From contig JABACO010000080.1 in assembly GCA_013339895.1 (NCBI GenBank), forward strand, positions 62,001-126,000: a DNA stretch of 64,000 nt, in the 5' to 3' direction. A program made the translations under genes and the position numbers. Under the pieces are notes generated by a model. The model worked only from the letters and a program-made list of their open reading frames with translations, had not been told where the DNA came from and made no database searches. This DNA is from Ephydatia muelleri. Lineage: Eukaryota; Porifera; Demospongiae; Spongillida; Spongillidae. Within the stretch, counting starts at the first letter, position 1; each line of letters starts with the position of its first letter. This document shows positions 36,476 through 48,287 of the stretch, piece after piece.

Positions 36476-37180
36476 TTGTTGACTTCGTTACCGGTAGCAG
36501 GAGGTATAGGTAAGCCAAATAAATTAAGCTTTGCCCATAAGCAGCAGATATATACATGTATGTAGCTTTGGAAATCAGTATTTATGTACAATATAATTCA
36601 ACATCCGATGCCCTACAATCTCAGTGACGCTGTCAGGATTACCACCACGTTCGCTAGGTCGTTCCACGCCAAAAGTAATCATAATCAATGCACCAATACA
36701 CTTAAATACCAATGCGCAACCATGTGTCAGCATACACACACCTGAGATCCTTCTAGAAGCGCAGTCCCCTCTCCATTTCAGGTCTCAATTGTCACCTCAT
36801 TCAGTGGCCAGGCAGGATCCGTCTGGCCCTGACAGACACAATATTAATAATACTAAACATGCGCACGTGTTTAAAAGTTTATGAAATGAGTGAGAAAACG
36901 AGCGAAACGAGTGAAAAGAAAAGGAGTGAAAAGGAAACGCGTGGAAGGAGGAAAAACGAAACGAGCGGAAGGAGCGAAAAGGAAACGAGCGGAAGGAATG
37001 AAAAGGAAATGAGCTGAAGAAGTGAACAGAAAACGAGCGAAAGGAGTGAAAAGGAATTGAGCGGAAGGAGCGAAAAGGAAATGAGCGAAGGGAGCTAGTG
37101 AAAAGGAAATGAGTAGGAGTGAGAAGAAAGACCGAGAAAAGCTGCTGTATCAAGACGTAATGAAATATATTATGGAAAGG
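36476..37180 (+). other. Ginger 5' region with a purine-rich repeat
   Basis: 36476-36880 holds no recognised gene. 36885-37140 is a purine-rich repeat with the word AAACGAGCGGAAGGAGTGAA in variants. Read on the plus strand it would encode a Lys/Glu/Ser-rich, stop-interrupted peptide. It may be a low-complexity N-terminal exon of the integrase or untranslated sequence. Confidence 0.5.
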
Positions 37181-37189
37181 GCGTACACT

Positions 37190-39438
37190 CAGAGTGGATG
37201 CTGAAAAGAACTGGAAGAGGACGATACGCAGGAAAGCAGGAGAGTTTGTACTCGAGGATGGTCAGTTGTATATGATAGAAGACGTTGGGTGTTTGACGAA
37301 GAAGACCAGAAAAGAGTGACCGAAGCTTGCCACGACGATAAACTAGGTAATAACTCCTTGTGTATCATGTAAACATCATGACATTGTATTCCATTTTCAT
37401 GCATGACCAGGTGGAGGCCATTTTGGCAGGGATAAAACATTGCAGAAGGCATGCTTTCGTTTCTACTGGCATGATATGACCAACGACATTAAAGAACATA
37501 TTAGAACATGTGATACATGTCAGCGAACCAATAAGAAGCTAAGCAAGGCCTCTGCAGAGCTACATCCCATTCCAGTGAAGTCTGAAGTGTGGCATCAAGT
37601 TGAAATTGATCTCGTTGGACCGTTGACACTGACACGTAATGATAACAGGTAAAGTTCTCATGCTGGGCTTCATGTAATCGATTGTACATAGTGAATAAAA
37701 ACAAGTAATTATGCAACAAAATGAGAGAAGTTGTACAAAAAATTATATGATTTTGTTCGAACAAAGTTATCTTTTGCGTTCATAATCTATATATCCTAGC
37801 CTGTTTTTGCACTGATGGCTCCAGAGTGAAATGGTAATGTGGTTTGGGGATTGATGTAATTTAAGCAACTCCTTGCATATTTGCAACAGTGTGAAAAAAT
37901 ATTGTGTTTATTTGTACTAGCTACTTATTTTATTCTCTTTGTACATTGCTCCTTCCTTATTTATTATGGAACAAATGTCGTACAGTTCCGGGTATAATTA
38001 TAATACCTTCCTCTCCATCCCCATGTATGCATAGAAAAAATTACTTTTTTTCTTAACCGATCGTATCTCAGTAAAAAAATAAGCGCTACAGTAGTTACTT
38101 ATAATAAAATTAATATTCAACAAACTTTTATTTCTCAAACAACATAATTGGTTAGTCCTAGCGCTTAATATGGTGATGGAGATATGCTCGTGTGAAAAAA
38201 CATTCCATTTTCTCCATGGAGGGCAGAGGGGGTGTTGTATCCGGGACTCTACGGTATGTTTTTGTGCAGTGTGTACGTTGATAATTAAACAGCACTGATA
38301 TTTGGCATTATTTATCCTCACATTGCCATTTTGTGATCTTCTGTCAGGTTTCTAGTAACATGCACAGACTATTTTTCAAAATGGCCCGAAGCTCAAGCTC
38401 TTCCATCCAAATGTGCTGAAGGGATAGCCAATTTCATTTATTCCCTAATTGCTAGGTTTGGCTGTTTTAAAGTATGCATTTCAGATCAGGGTCGTGAGTT
38501 TGTAAATGCACTAAATGAGAAGCTTTTTTTACTGATGGGAACTGAGCATCGTATTGCAAGCGCATACCACCGCAAACCAACGGACTTGACGAAAGACTGA
38601 ATCAAACTGTTACAAAGTCGCTTGTTAAATATATTAATGCTGATCAAGATGACTGGGACGAACACTTAGAATCAGTTCTTTTCTCATATCGTACAAGTGT
38701 TCATGCTACAACTAAATACACACCCTTTTTTCTTATGTACGGTAGAGAAGCAGTATTACCCATCCAGCTACACACCAGTAATGTGGATAATGGTCATGCA
38801 ATCCCAGAAATTGAAAGTGAAGCTCAGAGGCATGCTGCAAGGCTGGATATGATACGCACTGAGATTTTTATGAAAGTTGCATCTAACATTGAAAATGCTC
38901 AAGCTAAACAAAAGCTTTACTATGACCGCAAGCATGCAAAGGCAGAATTCAAACTAGGAAGCCCAGTTCTTTTAAGAAATATGAGAAAGCTTTCTCGAAA
39001 AGGAGGGAAAATGGACAATGAGTGGACTGGCCCTTTTACAATAGCTGAAGTGTGTGATAAGGCGTTGTATTTATTAAAGATTGAACACGGCAAGGTTTTA
39101 AAAAATTTATATAATTCAATCCAGTTGAAAACATATGAAGAAAGGCAAATTCATGAAGCTGCTAGTGATCTAGGGCAGGTTCATGCTGGTGCTAGTGACG
39201 AGGAGATAGCAAGCAAAATTGAACAGGATTTTACTGCATCTCACAATGAAGAAAGTGCAAGCAAAGAGAGACTGGCCATAGGTGTGACTGATTCTCACAA
39301 TGAAAAAATCTATGGCAGTGAAATTTCTACTCGTGAACTGCTTCATGAGCAATTGTTTTCACCACAATTGTTTCGATTATGGTGAACAGGTGCCAATGAA
39401 CTTGCATTTAATCCAGCAGAAGATGATGATGACTTTGA
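37190..39438 (+). pseudogene. Ginger integrase (H2C2 zinc finger plus DDE core)
   Basis: Exons with AG/GT borders. Up to 37346: KNWKRTIRRKAGEFVLEDGQ, then after a frameshift RRWVFDEEDQKRVTEACHDD. 37411-37648: GGHFGRDKTLQKACFRFYWH and IRTCDTCQRTNK, the HHCC zinc-binding domain, then EIDLVGPL with the first catalytic Asp. 38348-39438: TCTDYFSKWPEAQAL, then FKVCISDQGREFVNAL with the second Asp. A one-base deletion destroys the HPQTNG motif near 38570. In the shifted frame MYGREAVLPIQL and the chromodomain-like VLLRNMRKLSRKGGKM, NEWTGPFTIAEV follow. Two frameshifts make this copy inactive. The downstream peptide ends DDDDFD before a donor at 39439, joining the exon at 39564. Confidence 0.88.
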
Positions 39439-39563
39439 TGTAAGTTATTCAGTCTTTAACATGTTATTTTATGTACGTTATGTAAATTTATATACTCGTA
39501 AATGTATTTCCTAAGTACACCGGTATAAAAATATTACCTTACTTCGTTTTACTTTTTTTTAGA

Positions 39564-40670
39564 CAAGTGGATTAAATTCTGAAGCTGGTGAATATGCCCT
39601 GAACAAGGATCTTATTGTAGAGCACCGGCTGACTCATCGTGCATATAATAAAGAAGCACCTTTAAGAGATTTCTGCGGAGGGCAGTTTGTAATAATGAAT
39701 GAAAAACTTTCCGAAGAGTTTGATCATTTCAGAATGCATGACATTAATGGAAGTTTCTATCCAGTGGAGTCTCTTCAACTTCTGGAGTGTTGGTTCAAAT
39801 CCAGTGGCATTAGTATTAAGACCATTATTAGATATGGCAAAAGATATTTCCTATTGTCTGCAGCGAATATTGATGCATTCTGTCAGTGGGTTATGGAGAC
39901 AAGAAAGATGTACAATAAAGATGGTGTGGTTCTTGACAGCCTAAACTTAGCCAGTAAGCCAGATTTGAATGTTTGCGCCTCTGGATTCATTAAATTACGA
40001 CCTGATAATTGTAGAACGAATGAAGCAAAAGTTAGCGTGAATGATTGTGATGAGGAGAAACAACAAAGTAAGAAAACCAGTGATGAAGAGAAGCCGATAA
40101 AGAAAGCCAGAAAGGTTAGATGTCGTAAACAATGGATGGAAGTGGAAGATGTTAAGCTCTATGAAGAACACAGATGCATCCTGGAGAGTAACAAGTGGGT
40201 AGATGATGTGCTTGATTAATGCTTTACAGTTCCTTCTCCATAGCCAATATGGCCGACCGGGATTTCAAGCTACAACCTTGGCTTATAATTTAAGATTCAA
40301 TGTAATGAGAGAATTCATTCAAATTCTACACAATGGAGAAGATCATTGGGTGACTATTTCGACCATTGGATTGGCATCTGGCCACGTGAACGTTTTTGAT
40401 AGTCTTTATGACACCTGCAATAGTTTTATCATTGAACAAATATGTGCAATTCTATGTACACCTAACGATGCGGTACATCTCATTTCATGGATACTGTGAA
40501 GCAAACCAATCATTCTGACTGCAACCTATATGCCATTGCCTTTGCCGTAGATCTATGCTCTGGTCAAGACGTGTGTAAAAGGAACTATAGTGCAGTACTG
40601 ATGCGTCCACATCTCTTAAATTGTTTACAAAACTCCATTTCCTGCTTCAGCTCATCCAATCAGTAGTCGT
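39564..40670 (+). pseudogene. ULP1-like cysteine protease region of the Ginger protein
   Basis: It follows an acceptor TTTTTTTTAG and encodes about 215 codons including a Lys-rich linker. After WVDD a one-base frameshift leads to LINALQFLLHSQYGRPGFQA, as in ULP1/SENP-like proteins (W-x-x-D...IN...Q-x-LL...Q). Catalytic landmarks follow: the His in GEDHWVTIS, the Asp in NVFDSLYDTC, and after another frameshift the Gln/Cys block QTNHSDCNLYAIAFAVD. Such proteases cleave ubiquitin-like conjugates. In Ginger their role is unknown. Confidence 0.75.
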
Positions 40671-40671
40671 G

Positions 40672-40851
40672 CTATAGCACAAAAAAAAACGTACACGTGA
40701 GGTGCTATTGTAGGATGCCAGATGCTGGATTAATGATTCAGTGCGATTCTTGTAAAGAATGGTTCCACAAAGAATGTGACATATCCATTCCAAAAGAAGC
40801 GTGGAACAATAAAAAATACAAATGGAATTGTAAAAAATGTCAGCCCAACTG
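40672..40851 (+). CDS. PHD finger of the Ginger element
   Basis: The frame reads CYCRMPDAGLMIQCDSCKEW, then FHKECDISIPKEAW and YKWNCKKCQPN followed by a stop. The C4-H-C3 spacing fits a PHD finger, a histone-tail reader module reported in Ginger proteins. It could be the C-terminal exon of the integrase or protease polypeptide. It has no frameshift itself. Confidence 0.8.
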
Positions 40852-40854
40852 AAT

Positions 40855-41260
40855 ATTATTTTTTATGTATACTTGTTTCATGTATTTATCACTGACATGT
40901 TGTATGATCAGATATATCATTTAATAATCTATTAAAAACCACGATAAGCTATAGGTACATGTATAATCTATATTGAAAACCTTGATAAGCTTTATAATTA
41001 TTATTAATATACAACACTATAACAAAAACAAAGAACTATAACTACATGAAACACCACTACTAAAGAACTATTATACTACCCTGACTATGATGGCTATATA
41101 GCATACCATGCATGTGCATGTAGCTAGCTCAGTTTAGAATTATACTTTTGGGTACAATGACTATATATAGGAAAATGCTACAATAATACCATTAACTAGT
41201 ATACATATTAGACTAGACTTGGTGATAAGTGAAAAGAAAATAATGCTATATTGGGGACAT
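40855..41260. other. Ginger 3' untranslated region
   Basis: AT-rich, with no open frame. A repeated ACCACGATAAGCT/ACCTTGATAAGCT pair lies near 40937-40992. Confidence 0.5.
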
Positions 41261-41438
41261 GCTATCCTAGTATACGCTGTCCGGGGGGACAGCTACTCCT
41301 AAGGGGGGACATACTATCCTAGAATACGTTGTCCGGGGGGACAGTGGCTCCTAGGACTGGTTGTCCGGCGGACCTAGTATCCTAGGACCCCGAGTCCGGC
41401 CGGACGCGTACGTCGGGGGACGCGTACTCCTGTGACAC

Positions 41439-41745
41439 CTGGTATTGCATGGAAACAAAGATGATGCTTTTGCAAAAAGTGGATATTCAGATTGGAAAAA
41501 AGGCACTGGAGAGATTTGATAAACATGAAAACTCTGCATCGCATCATGAAGCTGTAGACTTGCTTGTCACACTACCAAATAGCACATCGGATGTAGGTGA
41601 AATGCTCAGCTCCGCTCTTGCAGAAGAGAAAGCTGAGAACCGAAAAATGCTATCAACTATAATAAGCACAATTCGCTACCTTGGAAGACATGCAGGGGCT
41701 ACCATTGCGTGGCCACAGTGCCGTTGAGAGGGGGGGGCAGGAGGG
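41439..41745 (+). pseudogene. hAT transposase (ZMYM/TTF-type), middle segment
   Basis: It continues the frame broken at 36342: LVLHGNKDDAFAKSGYSDW, KKALERFDKHENSASHHEAV, LPNSTSDVGEMLSSALAEEK, NRKMLSTIISTIRYLGR. This is the conserved block before the catalytic domain of ZMYM-like hAT proteins (K-H-E-x-S-x-x-H). A small frameshift precedes the expected QGLPLRGH motif (41695-41725). After that the sequence changes into a G/C-rich stretch. Confidence 0.85.
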
Positions 41746-41812
41746 TAAGCTACCCCGGGCCCCGCGGCAAAAGGGGGGCCCCGCGATTCCTAAGAAAAAA
41801 TTTGTTCGACAA
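41716..41812 (+). other. hAT-end-like GC-rich junction sequence
   Basis: CAGTGCCGTTGAGAGGGGGG starts a block with GGGCCCCGCGGC and GGGGGGCCCCGCG. CAGTG followed by G-runs is typical of some hAT termini. It lies exactly between the hAT coding remnant and the captured EXS fragment, overlapping the last recognisable hAT codons. Confidence 0.4.
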
Positions 41813-43029
41813 TTTTGTATTTGAAGCCACTGAAGTTCCACTCGTAGAAAGTTCCACATGAATCGTCTTGCGAGTTCAGCAAACACGAGTAGGGTAAAGA
41901 TGGTGTCCCCATGACTCGTGTGGCGCAGTATGGCCAAGGACCTAGGTCGTCTTTAGTGACGTGGCCATCCTGAATAACAAATTTGACCCGATCGCAAAGT
42001 AGTAAAAAAGCATCGCTTTGTACAGGCGTTGCCTGCGTATGTGAGGCACTCTGTTAGAATTGAAGCGCACCACCTCCCAGTCCATCACCACATCCCACGT
42101 GTGGCTGTACAGGATATTGATGGCGGCAACGACACCCCAGACTGCCACCCAACCCGACAACAGTGGGTTAAGCAGCTGCCCGATGCTCAGCGTCGAAGAC
42201 TGCGTCAGCTCGATCGCTGCAGAGACCAATACTACCGCGACGGTCGTGATATACTTGACAGAGTTGACAATGTGTCTTGGACTCCGCGTCTCGACGAAAC
42301 ACCGCAGCGATTGCAGGATTCGCCACATCGCCGGAAGAGATGCGATGAGAGGTCTTATCGCGGTGGCGCTAGAAGAGCAAGTGCCCAAAGGCGTCCCGGG
42401 GAACCAAGAGCCCACAATGAAATAGCAGATCTGGTATTGGAGGTCGAGTCCCACGGCGACTAAACTGAGCAATTGATCCGTGTACCAAACGTGAGAAAAC
42501 AGAACGGGGAAGAGGGGCGACAGGATTACCTGAGAGGTGTGCTTAACGAAAAAGAAGCGCGCTCCTCGGTTCAACACGTCAAGAGGGTTGAACAAAAATA
42601 CAGCCAGCAGTAACCATTTGATGAAGGCAAAGAAGACGAGGAGGCCTACGCTCTCGATGAAAGCAGACAGAACCAAGAAGAGGAACATAAGCGCTCCAAA
42701 CAGTACGGTGAGGGCTCCCGCGGTACTGAACACGTGGCTAGGGGTCACTGTGCCCATGGGTAGCAGGTGTTCGTGGACGTAGTCAATCCTTGCTTTGGCC
42801 CAACCCAACATACTCAGCCCAAGGAGGTAGGCGTATGTAACGACCAGATACTGCCCTCTGAAAAAGCGTATCATCAAGTCTAAATTATCTCGGCCAGAGG
42901 CAAATAGGCTAGTGAGTAAGAGGACGAGCCACATGGCGACCAATAGTATGGGGGATCCTATCACGTGATAGCCGTGTTTCTGCTTCCTAGTCTCGCCGCT
43001 AATGGTCCCTCGCCGCAATAATTTCGACT
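41813..43029 (-). pseudogene. partial duplicate of the EXS gene inside the hAT gene
   Basis: Near-identical to 32676-33885. I counted about three substitutions plus a 7-bp insertion (GACCTAG at about 41939). The insertion creates a stop after SLKTT, so the last 42 codons fall out of frame. The copy keeps residues from about RRGTISGETRKQ to the C-terminus but lacks the N-terminal 190 or so and any start region. Breakpoints are sharp: TTTTGTATTTG at 41813 and ATTTCGACT at 43029. It replaces the central part of the hAT transposase. Confidence 0.93.
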
Positions 43030-43030
43030 A

Positions 43031-43957
43031 GTGTTGTGTTGGGATGCTGCCAGAGAGGCTACAAAGGACAGTGAGGCCAGAGCTAGAATCTTGGGAGTTG
43101 CTGCTCAAATGGAAAAATTCGAATTTTTTTTGCGCTAGAACTGGGAAGAAAAATCCTTAACATGATTGACCATTTGTCACGATCGCTGCAAGCCAAGCAC
43201 ATGCCATAAACTGGTACAAGTAACTCTGAGTGCTCTGCAGTCAATACGAAGTGATGAACAATTCAGCTTGTTTTGGCAATATGTTGACGTAAGACGGTCA
43301 CTTCTTGATGGAGCCATATCCTCTCCCGTCCTTACCAGACATAGAAAGGTTCCCAGACTACGGGAAATAGGTGAAAGTGTATCTGAGCAATCAATGAGTA
43401 CAATTCAAGACTATTACAGAATAATGTATTTTCAAGTCTTTGACACTGCAATGGGTACTATTAAAGACCAATTCGATCAGCGAGGTTTCCTCATGTAACA
43501 AAAGCCAGAAAACCTTGTTAATTTCGCGATCGGCAATCGATAGAAGCACACTTTCTGAGATCATTAGCGCGTATCGATCTGACTTCAAGAGTGCAGACAC
43601 TCTAGAAACGCAGCTACTCTTGCTTCGATCCGCTGTTGCGACCACCTCACAAATCTGCAGTCAATCGTGGATTACCTAGAATCTTTGACACTTGAGCAGC
43701 GAGGATACTTCTGTGAAGTAATAAAACTTGTGAAATTGATTCTTGTCATGCCTGCAACTAACGCAACGAGCGAAAGGTGTTTTACTTTTAGCGCACTGCG
43801 CCGATTGAAAACCTGACTCCGCGCTACTGCTGTTCAGCAAAGGATCAATTGGTGCATGTTACTTCACGTGCACAAGGATAGAACAGATCAACTTACACTA
43901 CCAGATATAGTAAACGAATTCGTGTCTCATAACGCTAGTAGGAAGCATATGTTTTGA
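43031..43957 (+). pseudogene. hAT transposase (ZMYM/TTF-type), C-terminal segment
   Basis: It starts CWDAAREATKDSEARARILG, continues with LELGRKILN in a shifted frame, then RHRKVPRLREIG and YYRIMYFQVFDTAM, then TLEQRGYFCEVIKLVKLILV. The hAT C-terminal dimerisation domain follows: MPATNATSERCF, SALRRLKT, INWCMLLHVHKDRTDQL and NEFV. There are several frameshifts and a stop in SALRRLKT*. About 300 residues between this and the middle segment are missing and are occupied by the EXS fragment. Confidence 0.88.
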
Positions 43958-45120
43958 ACGTTTGCATAGTTGTCACCTTATGTATCTCATGCTGAATTGC
44001 CACGCACAAATTGAAGCATTCAACAATTGTAATGATATTCATACAATTATTGCATTCATACCAATAGGATAAAACTAGGGGGGCTATCAGTTTGTGTGTC
44101 ATGGTGACTTGTGTTCAAATTTGTGGTGTGAGCTAAGTGTAATCAGTTTTAAAACCAACGTTGATTCATTAAGTAAGAGAGTGAGCAGTTTCACGGACTT
44201 CAGGATGTCTCTTTAGCGCTTGCAACTGGGCATGACTTGTAAAAATAATACCACCTAATTCTCAGATCGAAATGTAATGTTGAGATGATCTTCATATGTC
44301 AGTGAATTCTTATTTGGTTGTTTCATGCAAATTTTGGTGCTGTAGGTGGGTGTACTGTTGACTAGCTTTGAAAAACATTCACATGCTTCCTGTTAGAGCT
44401 TACTAGTCATTTGCGTGTTTCAAAAGTATTATTCTCATGCAATGGAAGCAATCTGCTTATATGCCTGTTTGTCACTAAAGAGAATGTCACTTTGTCATGG
44501 AAGGATGAGCCAACAACTTCACTCACAAAATATAGCTCAGTGTTAAAAACCCATGTTTGGTAGTTTTGTTACTTTCTACTGTGTGGTTGTCCAATCCAAA
44601 ATACTCACACAGTGAGGTTACCCTACCCATCACCTAAATACTGATGCAACACTGGAAAATACCTTGCAACCTTATTAAACCTTCAGGCTACTAAATAAGT
44701 TTTACCCATCACATTCTCGCATAAACAGGGCAATACATTTTAAATTCACACCAAGAGCTATTACAACACACACATCACGCATAGCTAGCTACCTCTCGTC
44801 CAGCAGTTGTTTGAACAAATACAATATCAATCCTCCAGGGATACTCAAGGCTATTGAACCAACACACACATCACATACCAACAACCTAAATACGTAATAC
44901 TTTGCCATGGTTTGAATGTAATCCCATTCTTGACTTAAATGTACACTCTTACTAGTGTCTGATGCAGTGCCTTTAAAAGAACGAACCCACTTGATATATG
45001 CATGCATGCATCCAGCTACGCAAATTCACATGCCATATTAATCTTCTCAAAACACCTACCATATTGTCACACCCCACCTGGATATCTAAATAATTTCTGA
45101 ATAACCATAATATTACATCC
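43958..45120. other. gene-free stretch; first copy of a flanking repeat
   Basis: AT-rich. 44850-45110 is repeated in degenerate form at 45428-45645 (CACACATCACATACCAACAA, TACTTTGCCATGGTTTGAAT, TGATGCAGTG, CACATTGTCACACCCCA). No gene is recognised. Confidence 0.6.
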
Positions 45121-45296
<176 letters not shown>

Positions 45297-46039
45297 CAAC
45301 ACACACAAACACACACACATAAACACACACAAACAAACACACACAAACACGTACAACACATACATACAAACACACAAAACACACACATGCACACACACAC
45401 ACACACAAATGATGGATACTTCAAAAACTCAAGGCTTTCTAATCAACACACACATCACATACCAACAACCTAAAGTAATACTTTGCCATAGTTTGAATGT
45501 AATTGACTATAATCCCATTTCTGACTTAAACATACACTGTCTGATGCAGTGACTTTAGATGCAAACTACGCATAGCTAATCATCTCTACCACATTGTCAC
45601 ACCCCATGCAGAAATAACCTTCAAACATTACATCCTTACACACACATACACACACAAACACACACACACACACACAAATACAAAACACACAAAAACACAA
45701 ACAAACACAGAAATGCAAACACACAAACAACAAACACAACCACACACACAAACATACAAATACACACAAACAAATTCAAATCGCTGTATTTCCTAGCCAT
45801 CCACTGTATTTCAATTTCACATAACATAATGAGCAAGCAGATTTTTTCTAGCAGTAGTAAGTTGTCTTCTTGCCAAATATTATGGATGAATCTGCAAAAA
45901 TACCCATGTATGATACAGCACTACTATATGCTTACTGTGTGCATTCAACCACATTGAGAAGTATAATAACATTATGAGACTAAACAGGTACATGTACAAT
46001 GTTATGAAGGTTAGTAATGTCAATCATGTTGTGATCCTA

Positions 46040-47020
46040 ACTGCAGCCCATCACGCAGTAATCAGTGTCACACTGTGGACCATCGTGGCAGGAATGGCCT
46101 GCATCTCATCAGTGATTGCCTGTCTTAGTTCGTCTAATGTTGTCACCACATTTGCATACACTTTGATTGTCAGGTAACCCCAAAGCCAGATGTCCAATGG
46201 AGATAGATCAGGACTTCGTGCTGGCCATAGTATGGGTCCCCCTCTGCCTATCCACATGTCCTCCAGCTTTCCATCCAACCAGGCTCTAACACGGGTTCAT
46301 AATGAGCTGAGGCTCCATCATGCTGGAAAACAACAAATTCTTCATCTTCCCCCTTGATAGCTTGCAGGGCTGGCCACACTCTCTGCTGTTGTAGCTGAAG
46401 GTACACTTGCCCTGTGACACTTCCATTGATGAAGAAGGGCCAATGATATGGTCTTTGATCAGCCCAGCCCAGATCATCACACCAGCCTTCTTCTGATTGC
46501 TGCATTCCATCAAAGCATGTGGGTTCTGGACTGACCATATTACAGATTATGCCTCTTAACATGTCCATCCAAGTGGAAGATTGCTTCATCCGTCCACAAG
46601 ATGTAGGGCAGGTGAAGTCCCTCTCAGCTGCTTCAAGGTAATCATCTGCCCACTTGACTCCCTTGTCAATGTCACCTGGCAATAGAGCCTGTACTAGAGG
46701 CCGTCTATAGGCCTTCATCATCAGGGTCTTTTCTTATGCACAGAGTTGGGGTCTGCTGCATTTTCTGAGCAATGATGCCAACATTCCTTGGCACCTGAAC
46801 AGTTTTCTTTCTTCCATAGTTTGTTTTCAGCCTATCCTGCACTGTGCCATGCTCTACAAATTTGGGCACCACCCTCAGAATTGTGCTTCTGCATAGTGTC
46901 CTGTAATTAGGGTGCTCCCTCTGGAACAAGCTTACAGTAAGATAGGCATTCTTTCCATTAGAAAAGTACAGCCTCACAATGGCAACTCTTTGTTCAATGG
47001 ACAGTCTTGGTACTCATGGC
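46040..47020 (-). pseudogene. mariner-like transposase, frameshifted
   Basis: Read right to left. An N-terminal helix-turn-helix part (VRLYFSNGKNAYLTV-like, STILRVVPKFVEHGTVQDRL) is followed by KTVQVPRNVGIIAQKMQQTP. The catalytic part includes WADQRPYHWPFFINGSVTGQ, VVFQHDGASAHYEPV and WIGRGGPILWPARSPDLSPL followed by DIWLWGYL. The HDGA and SPD motifs carry the second and third catalytic Asp. At least three frameshifts or stops are present, including one next to the start. No terminal inverted repeat was found. Confidence 0.88.
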
Positions 47021-47049
47021 ATTTTCAAGCATAGTGAAAATGTATACCC

Positions 47050-48286
47050 CTTAATCTTTTTTTATACTTTTTAGGTACATTTTGATTGGATAACAATCCC
47101 TGCATTTGTATTGGACAACTATTCCTGCTTTTCTATTGGTTAACTACTTCTATAGATGCATTTTCATAGGTTGGGAGACAAAAATCCATTCTAAAAGGGA
47201 TCCTTAATTGCAATCAACATACCAACCATTCCTTCTACATGTACTCTTCTCCAAGGACAAACATGCTCATCGATTATTTGACTCAATACATACTCACAAA
47301 CAGTACAACAATGCCTTATTTGTTAAACCAGACCGATAGCCTACCAACCAGCACATAAGCAACAGCACACACTATGATCAAGAATTAGCAATATGGTTAA
47401 AACAATGATGCAATGTACACCTTTAAAAAAAAAAAAAAAAGTAACATTCCCCAACATCTAAAACCAGCAGGTGTATTTTTGAACATAGATCACCTTAACC
47501 TTACTTTCAAAGAAACAATACACACAGCTTATAACTCACAGTTTCTATGAGCTCACAACCTTATTTTGAATGCAACACAATGGTTTTCATACCTCAAAGC
47601 ATGCACAATAATTTTATGCAAAGATTCATTTACTGAAAGCACACCTACTGTACTCACATGCCCACAGATCTTGGTTCACATATAACCTGGGGCTACATAA
47701 CGCATTAACTAGCTCTCTTAAAATGCCAGTTTTCCTATGAAAATCTAGCTGACGGTTAAGCCATCTGAAACCTAGCTGGAGGCTTGTATGAATCAAAACT
47801 GAAATCACATCCTCCCATAACAAAAGGATGCTTTCTAAACAGAGACTCACACATGCACACCTCAACATTTCAATAAAAGCACACCGTCATTTAGCACAAA
47901 GGTTTTCCAAGCAAATTCATCAACAACATGCACAAATTTGTTGTGTGTAAATATATTACTGGATGGTATGAAACTAAGGCCCTTAAAGCAGTAATCTCCA
48001 ATAATCAAAAGTTCGTACAGATGGAATTTTAGCTTTAAATTACTTGAACACACATCATTTAACACAAACACAAGGTTTTTCTAATAACCACCCTACCTCT
48101 TAAAAGCTAAAAGCCTCACAACATCTGACATGCACCACACTTTCATTCGAACTTCTAAAAACTAGGCTTGCAACTGGATACTTTTAGCACTCCCTCAAAT
48201 CTTTCCTAAAGCTCATACCAAGCAACAGCACATATTATGATCTGGTGTAGCTAACACCTAGGCTCAAAACATGATGCTCTCTTAAG
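47050..48286 (-). repeat. degenerate repeat array, minus orientation
   Basis: Contains words such as AAGCAACAGCACACACTATG (47371) and AAGCAACAGCACATATTATG (48220), and CTCTCTTAAAATGCC/GCTCTCTTAAGAGG (47705, 48272). Their complements recur at 49094-50490. No gene is recognised. 48250-48286 is nearly the perfect complement of 49306-49345. Confidence 0.7.
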
Positions 48287-48287
48287 A

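Larger units (their letters stand above)
36343..41438 (+). mobile_element. Ginger-type DNA transposon
   Basis: Ends are TGTCACAGGAGTA at 36343 and its complement at about 41427-41438. CTGG flanks both sides (36339-36342, 41439-41442), a 4-bp target duplication. Removing the element and one CTGG reconnects the hAT reading frame exactly. It encodes a Gypsy-like integrase with an HHCC zinc finger, a ULP1-like protease region and a PHD finger, the domain set described for Ginger elements. Length is 5096 bp. Confidence 0.9.

Noticed and set aside
46040-47020. Functional mariner transposase
   Set aside because: At least three frame breaks, including a stop beside the start, and no terminal repeats.
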